From NCBI GenBank assembly GCA_965211775.1, contig OZ242974.1, positions 496,001 to 560,000 of the forward strand: DNA of 64,000 nucleotides. The letters are read 5' to 3'. The notes under the pieces were generated by a model. That model ran no database searches, was not told the DNA's origin, and saw only the letters and a program-made list of their open reading frames with translations. Every line of letters starts with the position of its first letter. Position 1 is the first letter of the stretch. This document shows, one piece after another, positions 18,014 through 26,168 of this stretch. The stretch is from Thiodiazotropha sp040506975 (lineage in GTDB: Bacteria; Pseudomonadota; Gammaproteobacteria; Chromatiales; Chromatiaceae). Both the position numbers and the translations under genes were made by a program.

Positions 18014-20194
18014 TCAGCGAACCGTCAAAGTCTCCTTGAGTATCTTTGGTGTTACAAAGATCAGCAGTTCATTATTATTGTCAACATTTTCATTGCGTCT
18101 GAAAAGTACGCCTGCGTATGGAATATCTCCAAAAAACGGTACCTTTTCCGTATTTTTCTGTTTGGTTCTTTCAAATACACCGCCAAGCACCACTGTTTCA
18201 CCGTTATCCACCAATACAGTGGTCTCAATTGCCCTTGTATCGATAGGCGGAACACCCAAGATAGATCTGGAAAAATCCGGGTTGTCCTTATTGATGATCA
18301 GGTCCATTCGAACCCTATCATCCGGTGTGATGTGAGGAGTTACATCAAGTTTGAGTAACGCCTCTTTAAATGACACCTTTGTCGCGCCGCTAGATGTCGC
18401 TTCCTGGTAAGGTATTTCGACACCTTGCTTAATCGTGGCCTGTGTCTGATCCGACGTTATCACCCGCGGACTTGACACCAGCTCACCCCGGCCCTCTGTC
18501 TGCATAGCCGTCAACTCGAGCTGAAGCAGGTAAGTACCGACTTTCCCGACCAGAAAGTTCAATCCGCCCGATGGTGAATTAACCGGAAGGTTGACCATCA
18601 GCCCCTCTTGGTTCTCACCATTATCATCGTTAATCTCTATGCCCGGTGCAATCCCAAAGGTGTTATCGATGTGTCCAGGTAAAGCACCGGCTGTGAGTGT
18701 AAAATTGTCACCAAACGACCCATCGAAGTTGGCGCCGAATCTCACACCCAGGTCCTTTGCGAAGTCGTTGTTGGCAATCACTATCCTTGACTCGATGAGG
18801 ACCTGACGGACTGGAATGTCGAGTCGCTGCAGCAGGCGCCTGATATCTTCGAGCTTGGCTGCCGCATCCTGGATCAACAGGGTGTTCGTACGTACGTCAA
18901 CTGTAACATTACCACGCTCTGACAACAGGCGATTTTCCTCAGACTTAAGCAATTCTGCAAGATCCTCAGCCTTGGCGTAATTGACCTGAATGAAATCGGA
19001 GCGCAACGGCGCCAGTTCCTCGATTTTCTGTTGCGATTCGAGCTCCAGCTGCTCCCGCGCCGCCACCTCTTCCGTCGGCGCTACCATGATCACATTGTCA
19101 ATTTGACGCTTGGTCAGGCCTTTGGACTTCAAGATGATATCGAGCGCCTGATCCCAGGGAACATTTTTCAAGCGCAGGGTTATTCGGCCTCCGACAGTGT
19201 CGCTGGTAACAAGATTCAAACCAGTGAAGTCAGCCAGCAATTGCAAGACCGCACGGACTTCAATATCCTGGAAGTTGAGCGACAGTCGCTCACCCGTAAA
19301 TATCAGGCGCTCTTTTTGCAGCGCCTCTTTTTCCTGGCGCGTCAGCGACCTTACCTCAACGGTAAACACCTCGTTGGCCTGATATGCCAGGTAGTCATAC
19401 TCACCGGTGGGCGAGATCTCGATCCTTACGTTTTCCCCGACCGGCTTGGTCTCTATCTTGGTAATCGCTGTGGCGAAATCCATAACGTCCAGGGATTGCA
19501 CCAGGGAGGCGTCGATATCGGTCTTAAAGGCCTCGACAACAATCTTGCCGCCCTCTTCCCGAACATCCACCGGTGTTGAGGGATTGGTCAAGGTGACCAT
19601 CACCCGCCCTTCGCCCGCTTCACCCCGCCGAAAATCGATATTGGAGATACTGTAACCGTCAGTACGAATCACCGATGTGCCAGCGCTGGACGACATGACT
19701 GATGAGGGGGCTTTTGAGACCGTGCCCGTGCCCGAGCCAATCCCCTTGTTGCTCACATCGAGAGTAATCAGTACATCCGACCCCTGCACCGCCGTGTTAT
19801 ATCCCACCAGTGAAGTGAGGTTGATCACGACCCTGGTCCGGTTGCCCGCCTGTAATGCGGTAATGCTGTGAGCAGGCCCTACACCGATCACCTTGGTTTT
19901 ATATCCCAGGTCGTTGCTGACACCTGCGAAGTCGAGCGAGATTCGTGCCGGATTTTCAGTCGTGAAACTGACCGGATCGTTCACCGGCGCGGACAGACCC
20001 AATGAGATTTGAACCCTGTCACCGGGCAGCGCTGAGAACTCAATGGATTTGAGGGATGCCTCAGCATAAGCAATCAGCGGTGCGCACCACAGGGTGAAGA
20101 GCAAAATAGCGGTGTTGAACCTTATGCTCCTGGCTGCCCTCATTTCTGAATGACTTTTCCAATTGTGTCTGAGTGCCATTGGCAAACCCCTCAT
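18014..20194 (-). CDS. pilQ: Type IV pilus outer-membrane secretin
   Basis: 726 residues with a signal peptide (basic start, hydrophobic AILLFTLWCAPLIAYAEA). Two AMIN-type peptidoglycan-binding regions lie in the first 270 residues. Then come a secretin N (STN) domain around VRAVLQLLADFTGLNLV, a NolW-type domain and the C-terminal secretin core (RVITSDQTQATIKQGVEIPY, ending PFFGDIPYAGVLFRR). It forms the channel for pilus extrusion. The ATG at 20194 follows AGAGGAA at good spacing. The gene is intact, although three of the four upstream pil genes are damaged and the IS1595 in pilO probably interrupts its transcription. Confidence 0.95.
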   Translation of the reverse strand: MRGLPMALRHNWKSHSEMRAARSIRFNTAILLFTLWCAPLIAYAEASLKSIEFSALPGDRVQISLGLSAPVNDPVSFTTENPARISLDFAGVSNDLGYKTKVIGVGPAHSITALQAGNRTRVVINLTSLVGYNTAVQGSDVLITLDVSNKGIGSGTGTVSKAPSSVMSSSAGTSVIRTDGYSISNIDFRRGEAGEGRVMVTLTNPSTPVDVREEGGKIVVEAFKTDIDASLVQSLDVMDFATAITKIETKPVGENVRIEISPTGEYDYLAYQANEVFTVEVRSLTRQEKEALQKERLIFTGERLSLNFQDIEVRAVLQLLADFTGLNLVTSDTVGGRITLRLKNVPWDQALDIILKSKGLTKRQIDNVIMVAPTEEVAAREQLELESQQKIEELAPLRSDFIQVNYAKAEDLAELLKSEENRLLSERGNVTVDVRTNTLLIQDAAAKLEDIRRLLQRLDIPVRQVLIESRIVIANNDFAKDLGVRFGANFDGSFGDNFTLTAGALPGHIDNTFGIAPGIEINDDNGENQEGLMVNLPVNSPSGGLNFLVGKVGTYLLQLELTAMQTEGRGELVSSPRVITSDQTQATIKQGVEIPYQEATSSGATKVSFKEALLKLDVTPHITPDDRVRMDLIINKDNPDFSRSILGVPPIDTRAIETTVLVDNGETVVLGGVFERTKQKNTEKVPFFGDIPYAGVLFRRNENVDNNNELLIFVTPKILKETLTVR

Positions 20195-20210
20195 CTCGAA
20201 TTCCTCTTGA

Positions 20211-20750
20211 CTATTCCGCCAACGCTAGCGAAGCCTGACGCTCAATATACCCACCAGAACCATCCTGTACTATCTCAGTCAATTCGATTCTGTCTTCAGA
20301 AATCAGCAGGATACGACCATGATTTTGGCCCATATAGTTGCCGCTTTTAACCTTGTGTACAGTCCCTTCCTTGGTCTTCACCAATCCCCACGTGGCCCCG
20401 ACTTGCTCCAGTGTTCCAACCATCCGAATAGAGTCCAACGGATAGCTCTCAAGCTCCTCTTTACGCCGATTGAAATCAGGACTGACCCCACTCCCTGCAA
20501 CGCTTGCCATTTCAGACTGCTCACCGTAGACATCGAGAAACGGATTTCGGCGCCCCGTGTCTGAGTAGATGAAGGTCTCTATCTGCTTGATCTCGGGTAG
20601 CGGCTCTATACGTTCCGGCGGTTTCGATTTTTGCTCTGCAACAAAACCACTTAACTCATCAAGATTAGGATTCGCACACCCGGGCAGGGCGGCGACAGCC
20701 ACAAGGAAGACCAGTACCAGGATTCTGTCGTTGAGGCTATGCATACTCAT
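20211..20750 (-). CDS. pilP: Type IV pilus inner-membrane lipoprotein PilP
   Basis: 179 residues beginning with a lipoprotein signal (hydrophobic LVLVFLVAVAALPGC, lipid-attachment Cys at residue 25). It ends in the PilP beta-domain with the recognisable RRNPFLD and LDSIRMVGTL segments. It connects the PilMNO inner-membrane complex to PilQ. The ATG overlaps the original pilO stop in ATGA, so the operon was translationally coupled before the IS1595 insertion 40 bases upstream. Confidence 0.95.
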   Translation of the reverse strand: MSMHSLNDRILVLVFLVAVAALPGCANPNLDELSGFVAEQKSKPPERIEPLPEIKQIETFIYSDTGRRNPFLDVYGEQSEMASVAGSGVSPDFNRRKEELESYPLDSIRMVGTLEQVGATWGLVKTKEGTVHKVKSGNYMGQNHGRILLISEDRIELTEIVQDGSGGYIERQASLALAE

Positions 20751-20788
20751 TGACCTTCTTCCTCTTCATCGAGGTAGCGATATGTTTT

Positions 20789-21817
20789 CCTGATTACCCC
20801 TAAACCTCAGCCATTCTCAAGAGGCGATATGGCATAGGTGGAGTGCGAAGAGCGGCAAAAAGCAATCGTTCAATCATGGCGGGTAAATCGAAACGGCGGT
20901 TAAACCGATATTCGAACTCAGCAAGATAACGCGACACATGTTTATCTCGAATCGCATGAAAAGTACCCAACAGACTGTTTTTGACATTACCCAACATCGT
21001 GTTTACCCATTTGAAGCACGAATACTGGACACTTTGGCGCCCACCACCCGTCACCATGGGGTTATGATGGCAATCAGCGGTTGTCTCGCCACTAAAGCAC
21101 CAAAGCCCATCGGTAAAGACTTCGCTGCCAGGCATCAAGCAGGAGCGGGCGTAGCGGGCGATTTCACGTTTGCGGAAGCCCCTTACACGACGCAGTTGAA
21201 TTTTCATGGGCCTGCCGTCCCGCGTCGTCTCAACAGCAGCTACGAAAGGGATTTTGTTGCGCGACCCACGACCACGCTTACCGGCTTGCTCGCCTCCGAG
21301 ATAAGCATCATCCAATTCGATGCGACCGGCCAGTTTTTTTCCACGCTCACGTTCCATCATCACCTGCATCAACTTATGCTTGAGTCGCCAGGCCGTATTG
21401 TAGTTCACCCCGATTTCGCGGGAAAGTTGCAGCGCCGAGATACTTTTCTTGCGTTGGGTCAACAGATAGATCGCAAGTAACCACGTTCTCAGCGGCAGCT
21501 TGGTGCCATGGAAGATGCTGCCGGCGGTCAGGGAAGTCTGATGACGGCACTTGTGACATTGATATATCTGACGCTTTTTGAGTTCACAGCCTGTTGTGTT
21601 GCCGCACTCAGGGCAGACATAGCCCGTCGGCCAGCGCAAATCATACAATGCCTGTCGACACTGATCCTCGGTCCCATATTGTTCCAGAAAATCGTGCAAA
21701 CCAAGGCCTTTTTGAAATTGAATGGTATTTCTCGGCATGATGAAATCCTCTTTTATTCAGTAGGTTCCATTATGCTTGCACCACAGGCTCAATAGCTGAG
21801 CCTCATGAGTAATCAGG
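20789..21817 (-). mobile_element. IS1595-family insertion sequence, copy B, inside pilO
   Basis: 1029 bp, the same length and ends as copy A. It is flanked by a perfect 8-bp duplication TATGTTTT at 20781-20788 and 21818-21825. It is inserted in the same orientation as the pil operon, so transcription of pilP and pilQ must now pass through the element or start from it. Only scattered single-base differences separate it from copy A, which suggests recent spread. Confidence 0.97.
20800..21738 (-). CDS. IS1595-family transposase
   Basis: 312 residues, intact. It has an N-terminal zinc ribbon (CPEC ... CHKC), a helix-turn-helix-like region (QLSREIGVNYNTAWRLKHKL) and a catalytic core with ELDDAYLGGE and EVFTDGLWCF. 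It differs from the copy at 1195-2133 by a handful of substitutions, including Arg for His after CHKC and Glu for Val in SGETTADC. Confidence 0.95.
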   Translation of the reverse strand: MPRNTIQFQKGLGLHDFLEQYGTEDQCRQALYDLRWPTGYVCPECGNTTGCELKKRQIYQCHKCRHQTSLTAGSIFHGTKLPLRTWLLAIYLLTQRKKSISALQLSREIGVNYNTAWRLKHKLMQVMMERERGKKLAGRIELDDAYLGGEQAGKRGRGSRNKIPFVAAVETTRDGRPMKIQLRRVRGFRKREIARYARSCLMPGSEVFTDGLWCFSGETTADCHHNPMVTGGGRQSVQYSCFKWVNTMLGNVKNSLLGTFHAIRDKHVSRYLAEFEYRFNRRFDLPAMIERLLFAALRTPPMPYRLLRMAEV

Positions 21818-22385
21818 TATGTTTTTGCTGTCGCCTCAAGCAGCAGACCGGCGTTAGCATCATCTTCGGATGTCCTGGTTATCTTGATATCGTGAATCGT
21901 CACAATTCGCGGTAAAGCAGCCAACCCACTGATAAAATGGCCAAACTCGTGATATTGTCCGGTCACCTTGACCTGTATCGGTAGTTCTGCATAGAACTCT
22001 CTCGGCACCTCATCCAGCGGTTTGAAGAGTTCGAATTCAAGCCCGGACGCCAGTCCAGTCTGGGACACATCAACCAACAACTCGGCCACTTCCGTCTTGT
22101 CCGGCAACTGCCTCAACATAGTACCGAAAGACTGTTTCATCTCTTCCAGTTGTTTTCGGTAGGCATCGAGGTTGGCCGCCTTTCTCTGTTTTTTGGCGAA
22201 ATCCGCACGCAGCTTCTGTTCTTCTTTCTGCACATTTTCCAGGTCGGCTATCTCATCCTCGATAATCAGATAGTATCCGGCAACCAAAACCAACGCAGCG
22301 ACCAATACGACAACGACGAGTTTAATTGGTGTAGGCCAGATTCCTATGTTATTGCAATCAAGTTCATTGAGGTCGTCTATAATGC

Positions 22386-22944
22386 TCATTCTTCAGCCTC
22401 CGCATTTTGGGAGGTTTGCTTTACCATAAGCTTGAAATGGCTATATCCAGTGCCTGTTTTCTCTTTACTCTCAATAAAGACCAATGCGGGCTTTTCCAAC
22501 CATTCAGAATCATCGATATTTCGCATCATGGACGAGACGCGCGCATTCGACTGCGCCTGCCCGGTAAATGTGACACTGCTCCCCTGCTGTTGGATTTCAT
22601 CGAGAAAAACACCATCAGGAAGCGAGGTTACCACCTCATCGAAGAGATGCACTATTTGCGGCCGGCTACCTTGCAACTCCTGGATAACATTCATCCTGGC
22701 CAGAAGATTTTGCTTGGTTTTGTCGAGCTCCTGTATTTCACGGATCTCTCTCTACAGCAGCGATCTCTTTCTGCAAATAGGCGTTGCGTGTATTTTGGGC
22801 TTCGATCTGGCTCTGGATGAGCTGGTGCACGCCGAATACGATAAAGGCGGCTACCAGTGCCCCCGCCAGCACCATCAAGCCGAATTCCTTCTGGCGCTCT
22901 TTGCGCTCCGCTTCACGCCATGGGAGTAGATTTATGCGCGCCAT
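22386..22944 (-). pseudogene. pilN: pilN, frameshifted in a GA dinucleotide run
   Basis: PilN is the inner-membrane partner of PilO and carries the PilM-binding N-terminus. The first part (22944 to 22738) reads MARINLLPWREAERKERQKE and a membrane segment, then ends early at Val-Glu-Arg-Asp-Pro-stop. The second part, in another frame, reads EIRE-IQELDKTKQNLL and continues to the normal end at 22386. Adding one GA to the (GA)4 tract at about 22745-22752 restores a 186-codon pilN of normal length. The damage is therefore a 2-base slippage, or possibly a sequencing error. The start overlaps the pilM stop (TGATG) and the end overlaps pilO (ATGA). Confidence 0.88.
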
Positions 22945-23244
22945 CAGTCGAAACTCCTCAATGCCAGACCACAGGCAATCATCAATGCCGGTGCATCAGC
23001 ACTCAACGCCTGCGGCTTCACTCTGGACGAAACCGACATATTGGCAAACGGATTCGCTACCGATGCCGGGGTTCCCAACTTCTCCTCAATCAGATCGTCG
23101 ACGCCGGGAATGGATGAGCTGCCCCCAGCCAGGATGATGTGATCAACGCTGTTGTAAGAACTTGAGGAGAAAAAGAACTGCAACGACCGGCTGACCTGTT
23201 GCGCCATGGCCTCTTTGAACGGATCCAGTACCTCTGGCACGTAG

Positions 23245-24812
23245 CCCCAATATTTCACGCATTAAAAAGGCAAAATCCTGATACTTCGATATAATTCAGT
23301 TGCTTACACTGTAATCGAAAGGATTTTGCCTGTGACAAACTGTACCCAGACTGCCTTTGATTTTCCAGCCCTAAAACGCCGTAAGGTTCAAGCCGAGTTT
23401 TCCGGTGGCGATATCACCTCGGACGGCGGCGTGTTGCTGCTGCGTGAGATCGACAGGCGTCTGGGATTGCTCGAGGCGGTTGATGCGGTCATCCCCGACC
23501 CGCGAGATCCCCGCTATATTGAACACAGCCAGTTGAGCCTGTTGCGCCAGCGAGTCTATGGGCTCTGCCTGGGTTATGAAGATCTGAACGACCATCAGAC
23601 ACTACGCACCGACCCGGCCCTACAGAGCTCGATCGAACGCGAGGAGGTACTGGGCAGCCAGTCGACACTTTGTCGGCTGGAGAACCGGGTCGATCGCCGG
23701 GTTGCCGTTGATGTCCACAACCTACTGCTCGAGCAGTTCATTGCCTCATATGATGCACCACCCGATGAGCTGATCCTGGATTTCGACGCCACGGATGATC
23801 CGGTGCATGGCCGCCAGGAAGGCCGCTTCTTTCACGGCTACTACGATCACTACTGCTTCCTGCCCCTGTATGTCTTTTGTGGCGATCAACTGCTGGTGAG
23901 TTATCTGCGGCCCAGCCGGATCGATGCGCCCAAGCATGCCTGGGCGATTCTGGCGCTGTTGGTCAAACGCCTGCGCCGGGCTTGGCCTGAAGTGCGTATC
24001 ATCTTTCGGGGCGATAGCGGCTTTTGCCGTCACCACATGCTCAGCTGGTGCGAGCGCAACGCTGTGGGCTATATCGTGGGCATCGCCAAGAATGACGCCT
24101 TGCTGCGGTGTATCCGTGAGCCCATGCAGTGGGTTGAGGAACTGGCGAAGCGAACCGGCATGAAGATGCGGGAATTCTTTCAGTTTCACTATGCCGCCAG
24201 CACCTGGAAGACGCGTCGCAAGGTGATCGCCAAACTGGAGGTCACCGACAAGGGGCCAAATCCACGCTTCATCGTCACCAACCTGGCCGGCGACAAACAG
24301 CGCCTTTACGATGACCTCTACTGCGCCCGTGGTGACATGGAGAACCGAATCAAGGAGCAGCAACTGGGGCTGTTCGCCGATCGCACCAGCGCGTATTACT
24401 GGTGGGCCAATCAGTTTCGTCTACTGCTGTCCAGTCTGGCCTATGTGCTGATGGAGGCCATCCGGCGCCTCGCGCTGAAGGGCACGGAACTGGCGCGTGC
24501 ACAGATGACCGCGATCCGGCTCAAACTGTTCAAGATCGGGGCGGTCATCATTCGCAACACGCGACGGATCCGCTTCCTGCTCTCCAGCACCTATCCCTAT
24601 CAGGCGCTGTTTTTCCAGGTGGCGGCACGACTCAAGCCGGGATAGCCCGGCAGAGTGCTGCCCCGGCACGTTGATCAACAATGGGGGTAAGGGGGAGTCT
24701 GCCCGGAGGGTGGAAAATCAGGGCTTGATAGAGGTTTGGTTCCCAGTGAGGGCAAACCATCCAAGCTTGGCCATATCACCGGCTAAATTTAAAAACGGAT
24801 GAAACATGCGGG
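23245..24812 (+). mobile_element. IS1380-family insertion sequence, copy B, inside pilM
   Basis: 1568 bp. The left end is CCCCAATATTTCACGCATT and the right end, read inward, is CCCGCATGTTTCATCCGTT (13 of 19 bases match). It is flanked by the 4-bp duplication GTAG at 23241-23244 and 24813-24816. It is oriented opposite to the pil operon. The exact duplication and full length indicate a simple recent transposition. Confidence 0.97.
23326..24645 (+). CDS. IS1380-family transposase
   Basis: 439-residue DDE transposase, intact. Recognisable segments are the GGDITSDGGVLLLREIDRRL start, LILDFDATDDPVHGRQEG with the first catalytic Asp, IIFRGDSGFCRH with the second, and CARGDMENRIKE, whose Glu is a candidate third. 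The start is a TTG at 23326, with a GTG at 23332 as alternative; neither has a strong ribosome site. It differs from its sister copies at single residues (Tyr instead of His in SA(Y/H)YWWANQ). Confidence 0.95.
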   Translation: MPVTNCTQTAFDFPALKRRKVQAEFSGGDITSDGGVLLLREIDRRLGLLEAVDAVIPDPRDPRYIEHSQLSLLRQRVYGLCLGYEDLNDHQTLRTDPALQSSIEREEVLGSQSTLCRLENRVDRRVAVDVHNLLLEQFIASYDAPPDELILDFDATDDPVHGRQEGRFFHGYYDHYCFLPLYVFCGDQLLVSYLRPSRIDAPKHAWAILALLVKRLRRAWPEVRIIFRGDSGFCRHHMLSWCERNAVGYIVGIAKNDALLRCIREPMQWVEELAKRTGMKMREFFQFHYAASTWKTRRKVIAKLEVTDKGPNPRFIVTNLAGDKQRLYDDLYCARGDMENRIKEQQLGLFADRTSAYYWWANQFRLLLSSLAYVLMEAIRRLALKGTELARAQMTAIRLKLFKIGAVIIRNTRRIRFLLSSTYPYQALFFQVAARLKPG

Positions 24813-25634
24813 GTAGTTGTCCGGCAGGCCACCCTGCCGTTTAGCCATGCCGGCCTCTTCGATGGAAAGGCCGTAACGTCGCTGGATCTCCTCTGTCAGT
24901 TGCCTGCCACCGAAATTCTGTTCCCGGGTATAGATAATCTTATTGTTGTGCAGGACATTCAGGGTGGTTGTGGTGGCGCCGATGTCTGCGATGGCAATCG
25001 TCTGATCCTCACCATGCTCAGGCAGTTGGTCCATCAATTGAGAGCAGGCATTCTCCATGGCATAGGCCTCCACATCCACGATCGAGGCGGAGAGTCCGGC
25101 CAGCTCCAGCGCGGCGACACGATCGTCGACATTTTCGCTACGGGATGCGGCCAGCAGTACATCGACCAATTCGGCATTTTTCTCTGAAGGGCCGATGACC
25201 TCGAAATCGAGGTTGACCTCCTCCAGGGGATAGGGGATGTATTGATCGGCTTCAAGCTGAATTTGGCTTTCCAGCTCCCGGTCGGAAAGGGCCGCCGGCA
25301 TCGAGATGACCTTGGTAATGACAGCAGAACCGGATACCGCTACTGCCGCATGTTTGGCTCTGGAGCCGGATCGCCGAACCGCCGCGCGGATCGCCTCACC
25401 GACAGCATCGACTTCCGCGATATTCTTTTCGACGACGGCGTTACCTGACAGGGGTTCGACCCCATAGGCTTCTACCCGGTAGCTCGCGCCATTACGCCCA
25501 GTAGCTCTGGACAACTCCAGCAACTTGATAGCTGTAGAGCTTATATCTATGCCTATCAAAGGCGGTTTTTTTCTTCCGAATAGTGACATGCGGTTACCTA
25601 AACAATCCTTATGCCGCAGAACTTAAGTAAGTAT

Positions 25635-25725
25635 CCCCCGGCAAAGCCGGGGGCTTTAGTTGTGAACCGCTCGAAGCGGTCTGTAAAACGGAGCCTATTG
25701 GCTCCTTGAGCCCCTCAAAGGGGCT
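25635..25725. repeat. Four consecutive perfect hairpins downstream of the IS200-type transposase gene
   Basis: Stem-loops occur at 25635-25653 (CCCCCGGC / GCCGGGGG, loop AAA), 25666-25680 (ACCGCT / AGCGGT), 25690-25705 (GGAGCC / GGCTCC) and 25709-25725 (AGCCCCT / AGGGGCT). They follow one another with short spacers and end one base before the tnpA stop codon. Subterminal hairpins recognised as single strands are the hallmark of IS200/IS605 ends, so these probably form the right end. Four in a row is more than usual. Confidence 0.8.
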
Positions 25726-25726
25726 G

Positions 25727-26155
25727 TTACATCAACTGTAACTGATCAATCCTACGGTCTTCCGCTTCCTGCTGCCGTATATACTCCCGAATCACCTGCT
25801 CATCCCTGCCTACCGTCGAGGTAAAATATCCCCTGGCCCAGAAATGATGGCCAACATAGTTCCTTTTCCGACCCAGGTAGGTACGGGCTATGTGGATCGC
25901 ACTTTTACCTTTGATAAACCCAACTACCTGCGATACCGCATATTTTGGTGGTATCGATATCATCATATGAACATGATCAGCCATAACATGCCCTTCCTCT
26001 ATCAAACTCTCTTTCTGCCTCGCCAGCCGATGAAATACCTCTCCAAGCTCCTGCCTGATCTGCCCAAAAAGCGTCTTCCTCCGGTACTTCGGGATAAACA
26101 CAATATGGTACTTACACTCCCATCTCGTGTGGCTTAAACTTTCTACTTGTCTCAT
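25727..26155 (-). CDS. tnpA: IS200-like Y1 transposase (TnpA)
   Basis: 142-residue HUH-type single-strand transposase. The HUH motif is His-Val-His in ADHVHMMISIP, and the nucleophilic Tyr is in VIREYIRQQE near the C-terminus. The N-terminus SHTRWECKYHIVFIPKYRRK is typical of the family. There is no accompanying tnpB. It lies between the pilM start and IS1380 copy C, which inserted 10 bp upstream of its start codon and should separate it from its native promoter. Confidence 0.93.
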   Translation of the reverse strand: MRQVESLSHTRWECKYHIVFIPKYRRKTLFGQIRQELGEVFHRLARQKESLIEEGHVMADHVHMMISIPPKYAVSQVVGFIKGKSAIHIARTYLGRKRNYVGHHFWARGYFTSTVGRDEQVIREYIRQQEAEDRRIDQLQLM

Positions 26156-26168
26156 GGTTTCTCCTTAG

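Larger units (their letters stand above)
20747..22389 (-). pseudogene. pilO: pilO, interrupted near its 3' end by IS1595 copy B
   Basis: PilO is the inner-membrane alignment protein that pairs with PilN. Removing the IS (20789-21817) and one 8-bp duplication restores 201 codons ending ...YLDEEEEGQ and a stop overlapping pilP in ATGA. In the present sequence the frame runs from pilO into the IS. This gives a 210-residue hybrid in which the last 11 or so native residues are replaced by 20 IS-encoded ones (stop at 21757). The membrane segment (LVVVVLVAALVLVAGYYLI), coiled coil and most of the C-terminal domain survive, so partial function is possible. It starts inside the end of pilN (ATGA overlap). 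Confidence 0.9.
22944..25589 (-). pseudogene. pilM: pilM, split by IS1380 copy B
   Basis: PilM is the actin-like cytoplasmic ATPase-fold protein of the type IV pilus assembly platform. The N-terminal 259 codons lie at 24813-25589 (LIGIDISSTAIKLLEL nucleotide-binding start; IADIGATTTTLNVL second phosphate loop). The C-terminal 98 codons lie at 22944-23240 (VPEVLDPFKEAMAQQV ... IILAGGSSSIPGVDDLI). Deleting the IS and one CTAC duplication joins them in frame (...PDNY-VPEV...) to 357 residues, the family length. As it stands the N-terminal part ends with six IS-encoded residues. This lesion should abolish PilM. Confidence 0.95.

Noticed and set aside
25635..25725. CRISPR-like repeat array from the four consecutive hairpins
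   Set aside because: The stems have unrelated sequences and uneven spacing, with no repeated unit and no cas gene, so they are structural ends rather than a repeat-spacer array.
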